Notes under the pieces: model-generated | The model's input: the letters and a program-made list of their open reading frames with translations, nothing else | Database searches by the model: none | What the model was told of the DNA's origin: nothing | NCBI GenBank assembly: GCA_046328715.1 | Contig: JAXLWB010000030.1 | Coordinates: 1-64,000, forward strand | From: JAXLWB01 sp046328715 | GTDB lineage: Bacteria; Chloroflexota; Anaerolineae; Caldilineales; Caldilineaceae | DNA length: 64,000 bases | Direction of reading: 5' to 3' | Shown here: one piece after another, positions 54,393 to 63,200 of the stretch | Layout of the letters: each line of letters starts with the position of its first letter | How positions within the stretch are numbered: the first letter of the stretch is position 1 | Made by a program: the position numbers and the translations under genes

Positions 54393-56051
54393 ATGACAAA
54401 AATAGCTCGACACGATACGGGAAGCGTTGAAGATTGGCAGATCAGCTACGATTCAATCGCGGCTTCGCTGAACTCATTGCTCGAAAATTTGCCACAGATG
54501 CCGCTGGCGGTGGGTCAGTTAATCACGCTCAGTTGGCAGCGGGCGGCATTGGCTTCGTTGCGCGCTACAGCAGCCCAAGACGAGATCTGTGAAAGCCTGC
54601 GGCTGGGAGCGGCCAGCGCAGCGGCAACCTTTCTGGCTGCTCAGTGGGACAACGGCCAAGTTGAAGCTACCTTGGGTGGACGTGAGCTCACCTTTGCTGC
54701 CACCGGAGCCACCAGTCTCGCTTCGCCTGATGCCTGGCTGATGGGCTTTTCCCTGGCCTTGGTCGTGCACGATCAGGCGGCGTTGGAACTGCTCTGTGAT
54801 GAGGCTGCCATCGAAGCGAGTGAACGTTCTTCGACTCAAGTCGATGCGTTTTGGGCACCGTTGCAACGAGGGCTTGCTGCGCTCTGGCTGCAAGATACCG
54901 AAGCCTGGCAACACTTTGCAACCGAGACAGAACGCTTGTTACAGCCGGAGGCCATCTCCATTGCGTCCACCGAGTATCTTCAGGCGCTAATCTGGCCACT
55001 GTTCAAAGCGACGCAGGCACTGGCGAGTGGCGATCAAACAGCTTGGCAGCGTGCGTTGGAAGCTGCATTGGTCGCCCATCATGGTTATTTTGAACGTGGC
55101 GACCACCGCTACGATAAGGGTGGTTTTCTTGCATTTTATCTCTTAGGACTCGCTGCTCTGGCTAAGGATCGCGGGCTGCAAAGCGACATCGAATCAGAGT
55201 ATCTGCCTGATGCGTTACTGAAAGGTACATGCAACGTCACAGAAGCAGTGGCTCCTGAGTTTCACTTTGACCAGCCACGCAGTGTGGCGGAAGCCCATCT
55301 GCTGATGGAAGTGCGCAGTTGTGTTCCCAATCTGGTAGATCATCAGTTGGTGGAGATCGGCGGAGAACTGATCAGCCTCTATGAATGTCCGGCAAGCGAT
55401 GAGCATCCTTTGCGCCGTTTTGCCTTCAAACTGCCCACACAGGAACCTGATTCTTCTCGGCAAATCGGCGGCGATCAGCCCTCAACCTTAATCGACGCAG
55501 GTGAATTTCTCTGGCTGGCCGATCAAGAGGCGCAGCAGGTACCAGCCAGTACGCAGGGTCTATCACCTGAAGCACTACAACAACGCAACCCTGATCTTCA
55601 AAAAGCATTGGCCTGTCTCGACGAAGTGCTCAAGTTCATTCCAGCCAACTCGGAAGAAGTGCCAAACAGTGCCTTCTGGACAGCATTTGGTCGCCAATTA
55701 CGGGAAGAGGAGCTGGGACGTTTTAGCCGAGCTCGCTTAGAGGCGATTCGTCAAGCGTGGCAGACGTTGCTCGTTGAGCCAGCCGCCACTCCTGAGTTAG
55801 ATGCTCGATCCCGCACTTTGCTGGCGCTGGAGGCGATTAAGACGCAAGTGCGACCCATGTTAGAACTATTGCCTTCGCTCTCGCCCGCCGAGCTTGCGCA
55901 GCAACTCTATCCAAGGCCAGACGATTACGGCAAAGTCTTCGACCAGATCGACCTGGCCTGGCTCAGCAACCAATATGCCGTTATGATGAACAGGATCAGT
56001 TCGACCGTACCGACGAGAACGCATTCCACTACCCGCGAAGTCGCCACGTGA
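54393..56051 (+). CDS. Imm49-like immunity protein candidate with C-terminal extension, frameshifted 3' end
   Basis: A 552-residue protein. Residues 1 to about 290 resemble the Imm49 immunity family: an all-helical body, a central Trp/Leu-rich part, then RYDKGGFLAFYLLGLAALAK followed by ESEYLPDALL. Imm49 proteins neutralise cognate polymorphic toxins, and this gene directly follows the toxin candidate. Residues about 300-552 are an extra domain (a short AFKLPTQEP beta part, then helices) that I do not recognise. The last about 20 residues read as out-of-frame peptide: a better protein-like sequence continues in other frames to 56262. The start is the ATG at 54393 after a repeat arm. Confidence 0.72.
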   Translation: MTKIARHDTGSVEDWQISYDSIAASLNSLLENLPQMPLAVGQLITLSWQRAALASLRATAAQDEICESLRLGAASAAATFLAAQWDNGQVEATLGGRELTFAATGATSLASPDAWLMGFSLALVVHDQAALELLCDEAAIEASERSSTQVDAFWAPLQRGLAALWLQDTEAWQHFATETERLLQPEAISIASTEYLQALIWPLFKATQALASGDQTAWQRALEAALVAHHGYFERGDHRYDKGGFLAFYLLGLAALAKDRGLQSDIESEYLPDALLKGTCNVTEAVAPEFHFDQPRSVAEAHLLMEVRSCVPNLVDHQLVEIGGELISLYECPASDEHPLRRFAFKLPTQEPDSSRQIGGDQPSTLIDAGEFLWLADQEAQQVPASTQGLSPEALQQRNPDLQKALACLDEVLKFIPANSEEVPNSAFWTAFGRQLREEELGRFSRARLEAIRQAWQTLLVEPAATPELDARSRTLLALEAIKTQVRPMLELLPSLSPAELAQQLYPRPDDYGKVFDQIDLAWLSNQYAVMMNRISSTVPTRTHSTTREVAT

Positions 56052-56262
56052 TGAGAACGAACTTTCACTTCACTTTCCGGGCGGCTATCGCAAGGCGGCG
56101 GATTATCTCAATCCTCACCGCATCTGGGTCGCCTGGAAGTATCTGCGCCCCAGCGCCAGTGCTGGCATGGCCTTCGATGGATTGGTTTGGGTAGACGACC
56201 ACTGGGCCTGGTTCCCTAAGCCATATCGGTTGATCGGGCAATGGGTGGGGAATCGGAGTTGA
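55985..56262 (+). pseudogene. Out-of-frame continuation of the immunity-like gene
   Basis: Past about 55985 the reading frame of the immunity-like gene ends with an unlikely tail. One other frame gives YDEQDQFDRTDENAFHYPRS. A third frame then gives DENELSLHFPGGYRKAADYL, WVAWKYLRP, and FDGLVWVDDHWAWFPKPYRL up to a TGA at 56260-56262. These segments join into a credible C-terminal domain if two single-base deletions are assumed. Either the gene is broken or the assembly has errors here. Confidence 0.65.
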
Positions 56263-56320
56263 ATTGATTGAGATTGAGAGATTCGACCCCAATCTCTTAA
56301 TCTTCTGATCTCCCAATCTC
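56263..56320. repeat. Palindromic spacer element, word family C
   Basis: GATTGAGATTGAGAGATT faces AATCTCTTAATCTTCTGATC and TCCCAATCTCC across about 9 nt. Period-8 words again. It lies between the frameshifted immunity-like gene and the DUF4157 gene, whose AAAGGTGAGG site follows it. Confidence 0.7.
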
Positions 56321-56358
56321 CACTCCTAGCAAGGAAAGGTGAGGTAATATGGCAACCC

Positions 56359-57891
56359 ATGCTCCTTTGGAAGCAAAACCGAAAGCACCCGCCCCCAAGC
56401 CTGCCACTGCGCCACGGGCCAGCGAGACGGCTCCGACCAGTGCGGGTGCGCCGTTATCTGAGCAAACCAAGCCCCAGCCGGGAGCAGCAGGCGGACCAAA
56501 CAGGTGAGGCAGCGGCTGAATCGCCACAACTCATGGCACTTGGCACACGAGGGAAACATGATTTGTCCAATGTGCGGCTCCATCACGACGGCCAGGCGCA
56601 GCGCGCTGCCCAGCGAGAAAAGGCACGCGCCTTTACCCAGGGTCAAGATATTTACTTCAACCAGGGCGAGTTCAATCCTTCCAGCGGCGCGGGCCGGGCA
56701 TTGATTGGTCACGAGTTGGCCCATGTGGCGCAACAACAGGCGGGGCAGGCGCAGGGTATTCAACGTAAGGCACTCAGCGATGCAAGCGAGGCCGAACGCA
56801 CGAAACTGGAACTTCCCTCAGCTCCGACCACGATTGGCGACGATGTCTTGAAGGAATATTTCGAGAAGATGAAAAGTGGCGGTTGGGGCTCATCGCGTTC
56901 TGCGCCCAAGGGAGTGAGCGTCGAGTTGCAAGGCATCAAAGATGAATATAAGACGCCAATGACGAGTATTGCCATGTACATGAATGCGCAACTGAGTTAT
57001 GGCTCTACGGTGACGGGCGTTACTAAGGCCATGTTTGGACCGGGAACCTCAATCACTCTACACCTGGCGCTGGCAAAGTATGGGCTCGCCGATGGCAACT
57101 ATCGCTTTGCCTGGACCGGGGATGAGCAGACGGGAACGATCTATATTGAGTCGATGGCGGCGGGTCCAAAGGATGAAAATGCGCCAACCGAAAACAATGG
57201 CAAGATCGCGGTGGGTGGATTAAATTTTGAAGCCGTAGGTACTTGGTCGAGCGATCAGATGGGTTATCTCAAACGGGCGCTGGCACTGATTCCACTGGCG
57301 GCACTGAAAGAAGTCGATGGATTGAAGTTCAAGATCGACGGCGGCTCAGGCAACCGTGGCGAAGATGGCAAGTACGATGAGTCAACCCATACGGTAATCA
57401 TGTTCAGTTCTGCGTTTACACTTTCTGACACGCGCTTTGGCGATTCTCCCAAACCAGTACAAGAGTTGGCGCATGAGATCGGCCATGCCATCGACCTCGC
57501 ACCGCTCAACAAGGCATGGAAGAAATATGAAAGCAGTGGCAAAACCAGCGACTTGACTTCGGTGGCGTCGCCCTCAGGAAGCAAGTGGGAGCAGGACAAG
57601 AGTAAAACTTGGCAGATGGCTGAACGCATCGCCAAAACGGATGGAACGTTTCGAACCGCAGCCACCAAAGATGGCGTTGCCAAAACGACAACTGAGATCA
57701 CCGATGCCAGCGGCACCAAACAAAAGCTGACCCATTTGAAAGGCGGCATCAGTGACTACGGCAGCACCAACTGGACCGAACTCTATGCCGAAAGTTTTGC
57801 GCTGTACACCACGGATCCGGCGACGCTGAAGTTACTGCGCCCCAATCTTTACGTCTACTTTGTCGGTAAATTTCCGCGCACGACACCGTGA
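56359..57891 (+). CDS. DUF4157 (eCIS core domain) protein with C-terminal zinc-metallopeptidase-like domain
   Basis: A cargo-type protein of up to 510 residues. The DUF4157 domain at about 60-135 shows VRLHHDGQAQRAAQREKARA, FTQGQDIYFNQGEFNP and GHELAHVAQQ (H118), the usual eCIS-associated marker. The C-terminal region (about 330-505) has a second site, HEIGHAID at H372-H376, with a downstream Glu in ELYAESFALYTTDP, a typical gluzincin-like toxin arrangement. The first 50 codons look out of frame: the natural start is probably the ATG at 56349 (after AAAGGTGAGG), which opens MATHAPLEAKPKAPAPKPAT and stops at 56507. A single-base shift at about 56480-56507 would join the two. So this is either a broken gene or an assembly error. 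Confidence 0.82.
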   Translation: MLLWKQNRKHPPPSLPLRHGPARRLRPVRVRRYLSKPSPSREQQADQTGEAAAESPQLMALGTRGKHDLSNVRLHHDGQAQRAAQREKARAFTQGQDIYFNQGEFNPSSGAGRALIGHELAHVAQQQAGQAQGIQRKALSDASEAERTKLELPSAPTTIGDDVLKEYFEKMKSGGWGSSRSAPKGVSVELQGIKDEYKTPMTSIAMYMNAQLSYGSTVTGVTKAMFGPGTSITLHLALAKYGLADGNYRFAWTGDEQTGTIYIESMAAGPKDENAPTENNGKIAVGGLNFEAVGTWSSDQMGYLKRALALIPLAALKEVDGLKFKIDGGSGNRGEDGKYDESTHTVIMFSSAFTLSDTRFGDSPKPVQELAHEIGHAIDLAPLNKAWKKYESSGKTSDLTSVASPSGSKWEQDKSKTWQMAERIAKTDGTFRTAATKDGVAKTTTEITDASGTKQKLTHLKGGISDYGSTNWTELYAESFALYTTDPATLKLLRPNLYVYFVGKFPRTTP

Positions 57892-57895
57892 ACGG

Positions 57896-57922
57896 GTAGC
57901 ACAAGAAAGTATCTTGTGCTAC
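57896..57922. terminator. Convergent-gene terminator hairpin
   Basis: A perfect 10-bp inverted repeat (GTAGCACAAG at 57896-57905 and CTTGTGCTAC at 57913-57922) with a 7-nt loop. It lies between the stop codons of the DUF4157 gene (plus) and the BTAD regulator (minus), overlapping the latter's stop. A bidirectional terminator role is likely although no long U-tract follows. Confidence 0.65.
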
Positions 57923-58842
57923 TACGACTTCTGAATCGTCCGTTCGATGGCGTGGACGCAGCTTTCGAGTTGAGCGCTGAGCGCTTTCACCCCTTGCTGT
58001 AATTGGAGCAGAGTTTGTAACACGTCGCTGAGACCTGAGCCGTTTGCGATGGGTGGTGGTTCATTCTCGACGGGAGGGTTGGGGCGAAGAGAGTCGTTGC
58101 AGATTTGCTGGTAAAGGGCAACGGTGCTTTGGGCGGGGTCGACGGCTAATTCCTCTTGTAGGGCGAAGGTGCAGGCTTCGTATTGACGCAGGGCACCGGT
58201 GCGGTCGCCGGAGAGATAGTAGTGACGCATCAGTTGGCGATGAGTGCATTCACGAGCGCGGTCTTGTTGCAGAATGAGCAAAGCATTGGCAATCCCCAAC
58301 GCATATTGCTCGTGCGCTTCATAGTAGCCAATCAATTTGTCGAGCAGCCCCAGGTAGATGCTCTGCAACCGCTCTCGTTCAAAGATGCACCAATCTTGAT
58401 ACCATCCCGCTAACAATTCGCCGCTGTAGAGTTTTACCGCTTGTTCTAACTGATTGGCTTGGACGAGAGAAAGATTCGCTCCCGGAATCCGTGCCGCAGC
58501 AGTAAATGCCTCCTCTAGGATCCCCACATCCAGCCAAAGGGAGCAGGCTGGGTTGAGCTGAATCCACTCATCATCGACCAACAGGGTGGAGCAATCACTT
58601 GTATCGCCGTCCAACGCAGTTTGAAGCTGCCATAAGGTCTGGCGCAGATATTTCTTGGAGTTGGCTGTGGTTTGATTTTCCCAGAAGAGCGCTGCCAGCT
58701 TTTCACGATTGTGAACGATATGACGATTGAGTAACAAGAAGGTGAAAAGCTCCTGCACCTTGCGTGCCTCCAGCCCTGGCAAGTCACGTTCATTCCATTG
58801 AATACGCAATTTCCCCAACAGCGAAATGCGAAGCGATTGCAT
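57922..58842 (-). CDS. BTAD-domain transcriptional regulator (SARP/AfsR-like)
   Basis: A 306-residue regulator. Residues 1-95 form an OmpR/PhoB-type winged helix (RISLLGKLRIQWNERDLPGL ... LAALFWENQTTANSKKYLRQ). Residues about 105-260 are a bacterial transcriptional activator (BTAD) TPR domain (LEQAVKLYSGELLAGWYQDW; EEQALGIANALLILQQ-like helices; EELAVDPAQSTVALYQQI). A short helical tail ends the protein. The start at 58842 has GAAAGGAAGAG upstream; a GTG at 58935 is rejected. It is convergent with the DUF4157 gene and divergent from the two-TM/CHAT pair. An 18-bp palindrome lies 80 bp upstream of the start and may be an operator. Confidence 0.9.
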   Translation of the reverse strand: MQSLRISLLGKLRIQWNERDLPGLEARKVQELFTFLLLNRHIVHNREKLAALFWENQTTANSKKYLRQTLWQLQTALDGDTSDCSTLLVDDEWIQLNPACSLWLDVGILEEAFTAAARIPGANLSLVQANQLEQAVKLYSGELLAGWYQDWCIFERERLQSIYLGLLDKLIGYYEAHEQYALGIANALLILQQDRARECTHRQLMRHYYLSGDRTGALRQYEACTFALQEELAVDPAQSTVALYQQICNDSLRPNPPVENEPPPIANGSGLSDVLQTLLQLQQGVKALSAQLESCVHAIERTIQKS

Positions 58843-58922
58843 AGCAGCTCTTCCTTTCTGTACGGTGGGGGTTATAACAAACAAGGCGATACCGGAAGAT
58901 ACCTTTGTATACTCGTGGTCGC

Positions 58923-58965
58923 AAGTAAGTAACACTTTTTCAACCGCAAAAAGTGTTACTTACTT
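58923..58965. promoter_or_regulatory. Perfect 18-bp inverted repeat, candidate operator
   Basis: AAGTAAGTAACACTTTTT (58923-58940) and its exact complement AAAAAGTGTTACTTACTT (58948-58965) are separated by 7 bp. It lies 81 bp upstream of the BTAD regulator start and on the side of the divergent two-TM gene. A perfect inverted repeat of this length in a regulator's promoter region suggests an operator. An RNA hairpin in the regulator's leader is the alternative. Confidence 0.6.
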
Positions 58966-58992
58966 CGGAACATCAGTATAGCCGCAATAAAG

Positions 58993-59024
58993 AAGTATTT
59001 TTTACAGGAAAAAATAAAATACTT
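58993..59024. promoter_or_regulatory. Second AT-rich inverted repeat
   Basis: AAGTATTTT (58993-59001) and AAAATACTT (59016-59024) form a perfect 9-bp pair around a 14-nt A-rich loop. It is 27 bp from the 18-bp palindrome. The rest of the divergent gap (59025-59381) shows no coding sequence. A TTGACG at 59297-59302 could be a -35 box for the two-TM gene, with only a weak -10 (TAAGCT) 17 bp downstream. Confidence 0.4.
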
Positions 59025-59381
59025 TTCACAAAAAAGCACTATAGCAAATTGAGGGAATTGACACTACAGTTCAGCCAACGCTTCGGTTGTGCCCTACAAC
59101 ACAGTCGCTGAGGCCTAAATCGGTTACAAGTGAACGTGCGACGCAAACTTGTGTATCGGCCTTATAATGAACGGCGCATCACATACTTTTCGGGGAAGGA
59201 GATGGTAAAGCAAACCGATGAGAAGGTCGAGGAACCTGATTATACCTCACAAAATTCGCTTTGGATAGGGACAAATTGATGAATTTTTATCAGTGCTTGA
59301 CGAAAAAGATAAAGCAGCATAAGCTACACTACGCTGTTATAGTAGCTGCTTCTTAGGATGAAGAACCAGAAAAGGAGAGCA

Positions 59382-60149
59382 ATGAACACAGCCTACACCA
59401 ACCAAACCTTGATCAACGCCTTCTTCGCCGCAGGCAAGAGCCTGAAACTCAACGATCCGTGGACCGACCTTGTAGAGCGTGCCGGGCTTGACTGGCTGGT
59501 CAATGACCGTAACGCACTTTATCAAGGGACGCCTCCCGAACAATTGCCCAATTTGGACGATACCGAGAAGAAGGAAGTAACCAACTGGCTCGATGTGTTG
59601 ACCGGTGCTGCTCCCCATCTTCCCGAAGCACTCCCCCTACCGATCGTGCCGGAGACGCCCAGCGGCAAACCGTTCCGGGAGGAGCATCCGGAACTTTACG
59701 AAGCGTGGCGTAAACATATCGAGCAAGGACTGAACAACAACAATGTGATGTTCAAACAGATCCTGGAAGGGTTCATGAATCCCTATTGGACGACTGTCTG
59801 GATGTATCGGATTCTCTTTGGCGTGGGCATTGCTTCATTTGTGGTCTCTGCCTATCTGGGCGTTCGTGATGGCACCAGTGGTGGTACGCTCTTCTTTGGT
59901 GGCCTGAGCATTGTTTCGTTGCTCACCTACTTTGTCTCGCGCCCGTTACAGGCGTTAGAAGAGAATCTGCAATTTATCACCTGGCTGGGCGTCAGCTACA
60001 ACACCTATTGGACCCGCCTACTCTACACCATGAATTCGCAGACGGCCCAAAGCGAAATCGAACAGACCACAAACGACGCCATTGCCAAGATCAAAGAGCT
60101 GATGAGCGCACAAGCGGAGCGCAGCAAACATCGATTTGGATTGAGGTAG
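59382..60149 (+). CDS. Two-TM hypothetical protein upstream of the CHAT-NTPase gene
   Basis: A 255-residue membrane protein. Residues 1 to about 130 are soluble and start TNQTLINAFFAAGKSLKLND. Two TM helices follow at about 146-166 and 172-192 (IASFVVSAYLG; GLSIVSLLTYFVS). The C-terminal 55 residues are a helix (LQFITWLGVSYNTYWTRLLY ... IEQTTNDAIAKIKELMSAQ). This layout resembles the two-TM domains that accompany TRADD-N/CHAT-type signalling proteins, but the match is loose. AAAAGGAGAG gives a strong start. The next gene on the same strand encodes the CHAT-NTPase protein 108 bp away. Confidence 0.7.
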   Translation: MNTAYTNQTLINAFFAAGKSLKLNDPWTDLVERAGLDWLVNDRNALYQGTPPEQLPNLDDTEKKEVTNWLDVLTGAAPHLPEALPLPIVPETPSGKPFREEHPELYEAWRKHIEQGLNNNNVMFKQILEGFMNPYWTTVWMYRILFGVGIASFVVSAYLGVRDGTSGGTLFFGGLSIVSLLTYFVSRPLQALEENLQFITWLGVSYNTYWTRLLYTMNSQTAQSEIEQTTNDAIAKIKELMSAQAERSKHRFGLR

Positions 60150-60160
60150 TATGTCTTGAG

Positions 60161-60249
60161 AAGGAATGAACCGATGACAGGATGAAGAGATACCTTGCCA
60201 TCGTGTCATCGTGTCATCCCTTCATACAGTCATCCCTTCATCTTGTCAC
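60161..60249. repeat. Palindromic spacer element, word family F
   Basis: Left arm AAGGAATGAACCGATGACAG plus GATGAAG; right arm is a long period-8 array: TCATCGTG, TCATCGTG, TCATCCCT, TCATACAG, TCATCCCT, TCATCTTG. It fills the gap before the CHAT gene and ends 8 nt before its ATG, which lacks a clear ribosome binding site. Confidence 0.75.
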
Positions 60250-60257
60250 TTTCAACC

Positions 60258-63200
60258 ATGAGCAGACCCGTCCTCTTTCTCGCCTTTGCCAACGACCTGC
60301 GCCCAGATGGCGTGTATTTACCAAGCCTGAGCCGCGAGGCCAACGAAGTGCGCGGCCAGCTTGATCGGGCACGCAAGGCAGGCTTGTGCGACTTGGTGGT
60401 GCGGACGGGAGTGAGTGCACAGGAAGTACTCAGCGTTTTTGGCGACCCGGAGTATCGCAACCGGATTGCGCTCTTTCACTATGCGGGGCACGCGGAGGAT
60501 TATCTGCTGCTGTTGCAGGAAGGCGTGGGCGAAAGTGCCGCCGCCGATGCACGCGGGTTGGCCGCCTTTCTCAAAGGTCAACATGCGCTGCAAATGGTCT
60601 TTCTCAACGCCTGCGCTACGCGTGAGCAAGTGCAATATCTGCTTGATGCGGGCATTTCGGCGGTGATTGCCACCTCGCAATTGATTGAAGACACGCTCGC
60701 CACTGATTTTGCCATTCAGTTCTACACCTCGTTGGCCAATGGCGTCTCCTTGGATCGTGCCTTCGATGAAGCCAAAGGCGCGATCCAATTTAAACACAGC
60801 GATCTGGTCGCCCAACTGCAAGCCCAACCCAACGCCGAGTTAGACCACTTTGCCGACGGTCTGCCCTGGGCGCTCTACAGCCTACCTGGCGCTGAGGTTG
60901 CGTTACAGTGGAATCTGCCACAAGCCGCAGGCGATCCACTCTTTGGACTGCCCCCTTTGCCCGCCTTGGATCTGCCCGACGAGCCCTATCGCTACCTCTC
61001 CTGGTACGAACGTCAACAGGCCGAACTCTTCTTTGGCCGGGGCAGTGACATTCGCAAACTCTACGATGCCGCCACTGCCGCCGATGGATCACCGCTGATT
61101 CTGCTCTACGGGCAATCTGGTGTCGGCAAATCTTCGCTGCTTGCGGCTGGCTTGACGCCTCGACTTGAGGCAGCGCAGAGCGTACGTTATGTGCGGCGGA
61201 CAATGCGGGGTGGATTGGTGGCAGCTTTGAAAGAAGGGATTACCGGCAAGAATGAAGAGACAGAACGGCAAGGCGAATTAAGAGATTGGTGGGTGGAACA
61301 AGAAACAAATACTGGAAAACCGCTTACGGTGATCGTTGATCAAGTAGAGGAAGTATTCACTCAGGCAGCCGCAGCCAACCCGAATGAAATGAGCCAGTTT
61401 GTTGAGGCCTTGCAGGCAATCTTTCGGGAACGGACACAGCGTCCACAAGGCAAGCTGATCCTCGGCTTTCGCAAAGAGTGGCAGCCCGAAATTGAACAGT
61501 TGCTCAGCGGAGCCAAGTTGCCCCGCACCGCCATCTTTCTGGATCGGATGGACCGCAACGGCATCATTGAGTCCGTGCTGGGGCCGAGCCGTTCGTCCCG
61601 CTTGCAACAGCGCTACGGCTTGCAGGTCGATGAAGATGTACCAATCGTGATCGCCGATGATCTGCTGGAGGACCGAGATTCGCCCGTTGCGCCGACTTTG
61701 CAGACGCTCCTGAGCAAGCTGTGGCGGCGGGCCAAGGAGGGTAACAGTACCCAACCGCGCTTTACGCTCGATCTCTATCAGTCGCTCAAGCGTGAAGGCA
61801 TTCTACTCGGCGACTTTCTCGATCAGCAGATTGAAGAGATTCGTCGCTGGAACGCTGTGGCGGTCGATTCAGGCTTGCAACTCGATCTTCTGACCGCCCA
61901 TACGTCGGAGCGTGGCACCTCCGCCCAACACACAAAAGAGGAATTGCTTAAGCTGTATGCTGGCGAGCATGGGCTCAACGTCTCCGACTTGATCGAGCAG
62001 AATTGCGAAAAACGCTTGCTCGTCGATCCGGCTGGCGAGCAAGCAGCGACCACGCGTGCCACCCGGCTTGTGCACGACACGCTTGCCCCGCTGGTACGCG
62101 AACGCTACGAGAAGTCCGATAAGCCGGGTCAGCGCGCCCGCCGCATCCTCGAAAATCGAGCGGTCGACTGGCAGGGGGACAAAACCGGCGCGGCGCTCGA
62201 TGAGGCTGATCTCAAGGCGGTCGAAGCGGGTCAGGCAGGCATGCGCGCCTGGACTGAGGCAGAGAAGCGCTTGGTTGAGGCCAGCCGCCAAGCGCGTGCC
62301 GAACGGCAACGATCTCGTCGCCAATTGCGCTTTGCGGGCATCGCAGCCGTGACTGCGATTTTGCTCTTTGCCATTTTAGCGGTCTGGCAGTGGCAACAAA
62401 GTAGCAAGCGTGGAAACCAGATTGCAGCCCTTGCCACGACCGGTGCCGAGCAAGCAGGACAGGTCAAGGCGTTAGCCACCGAATCGCAGGACCGCAACAC
62501 ACAGCTACAAGTACGCGCCACCAGTGAAGCGGAGTTACGTCAAACTTCCGATCAGCGATTGGAGCAGGCACTGATCAACGAGTCAAAACGGCTGGCCACG
62601 CTGTCGTTACAACAACTCGCTGTCGATCCTGTCGCCAGCGTCAATTTGGCATTGGCGGCGTTGCCATCCAGTGAGATTACGCGACCTTATGTGGCCGAGG
62701 CAGAGTACGCGCTGTCACAGGCGATCGAGCAGGTACAAGAGCAAGCTGCACTCACGGCCACGCTGACCAGTGCTGCCGAGCAGGTAGCGATTTGGAAAGA
62801 TAAGATTGCGGTTGGTGGATTCGGGGGTGTACGCATCGCAAATCTGGACTTGAGTGATGTCACCTGGGCCCCTGGTCTAGTGATCACGGGGAGTGCGGTT
62901 GCGAATCCAGCGGGACAAATTTTGCGGCAAAGTGGCGACTTTGTCAGCCGGGTACGTTGGAGTGCCGAGGGTGAGTTGTTGGGCACTGTGGGTAATTCGA
63001 TTTATATCTGGCAAAAAGGACAGTTATTCGCCCAGCATAGCTTTGCGACTGACGATCTGATCTTGTGTGCCGAATGGAACCCGCAGCGCGCCGAAATTGC
63101 AATTTGCACAGGGCAATCCGTCTACCTGTGGTCGCCGAATGGGGAAGAACAGCCGCACGTAATTATCGAAAACACATTCAATAGCAACCCATTAGCCAGC

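Noticed and set aside
20012..57891. Prophage or T6SS as an explanation for the contractile-tail genes
   Set aside because: No capsid, portal, terminase, lysis or integrase genes and no TssJLM-type membrane proteins; DUF4255, the Afp15-type ATPase and DUF4157 are eCIS markers.
57922..58935. Longer GTG start for the BTAD regulator
   Set aside because: It would run through the 18-bp palindrome; the ATG at 58842 has a strong ribosome binding site and matches the usual domain start.
59058..59086. TTGACA as a -35 box in the divergent gap
   Set aside because: No acceptable -10 hexamer lies 16-18 bp downstream.
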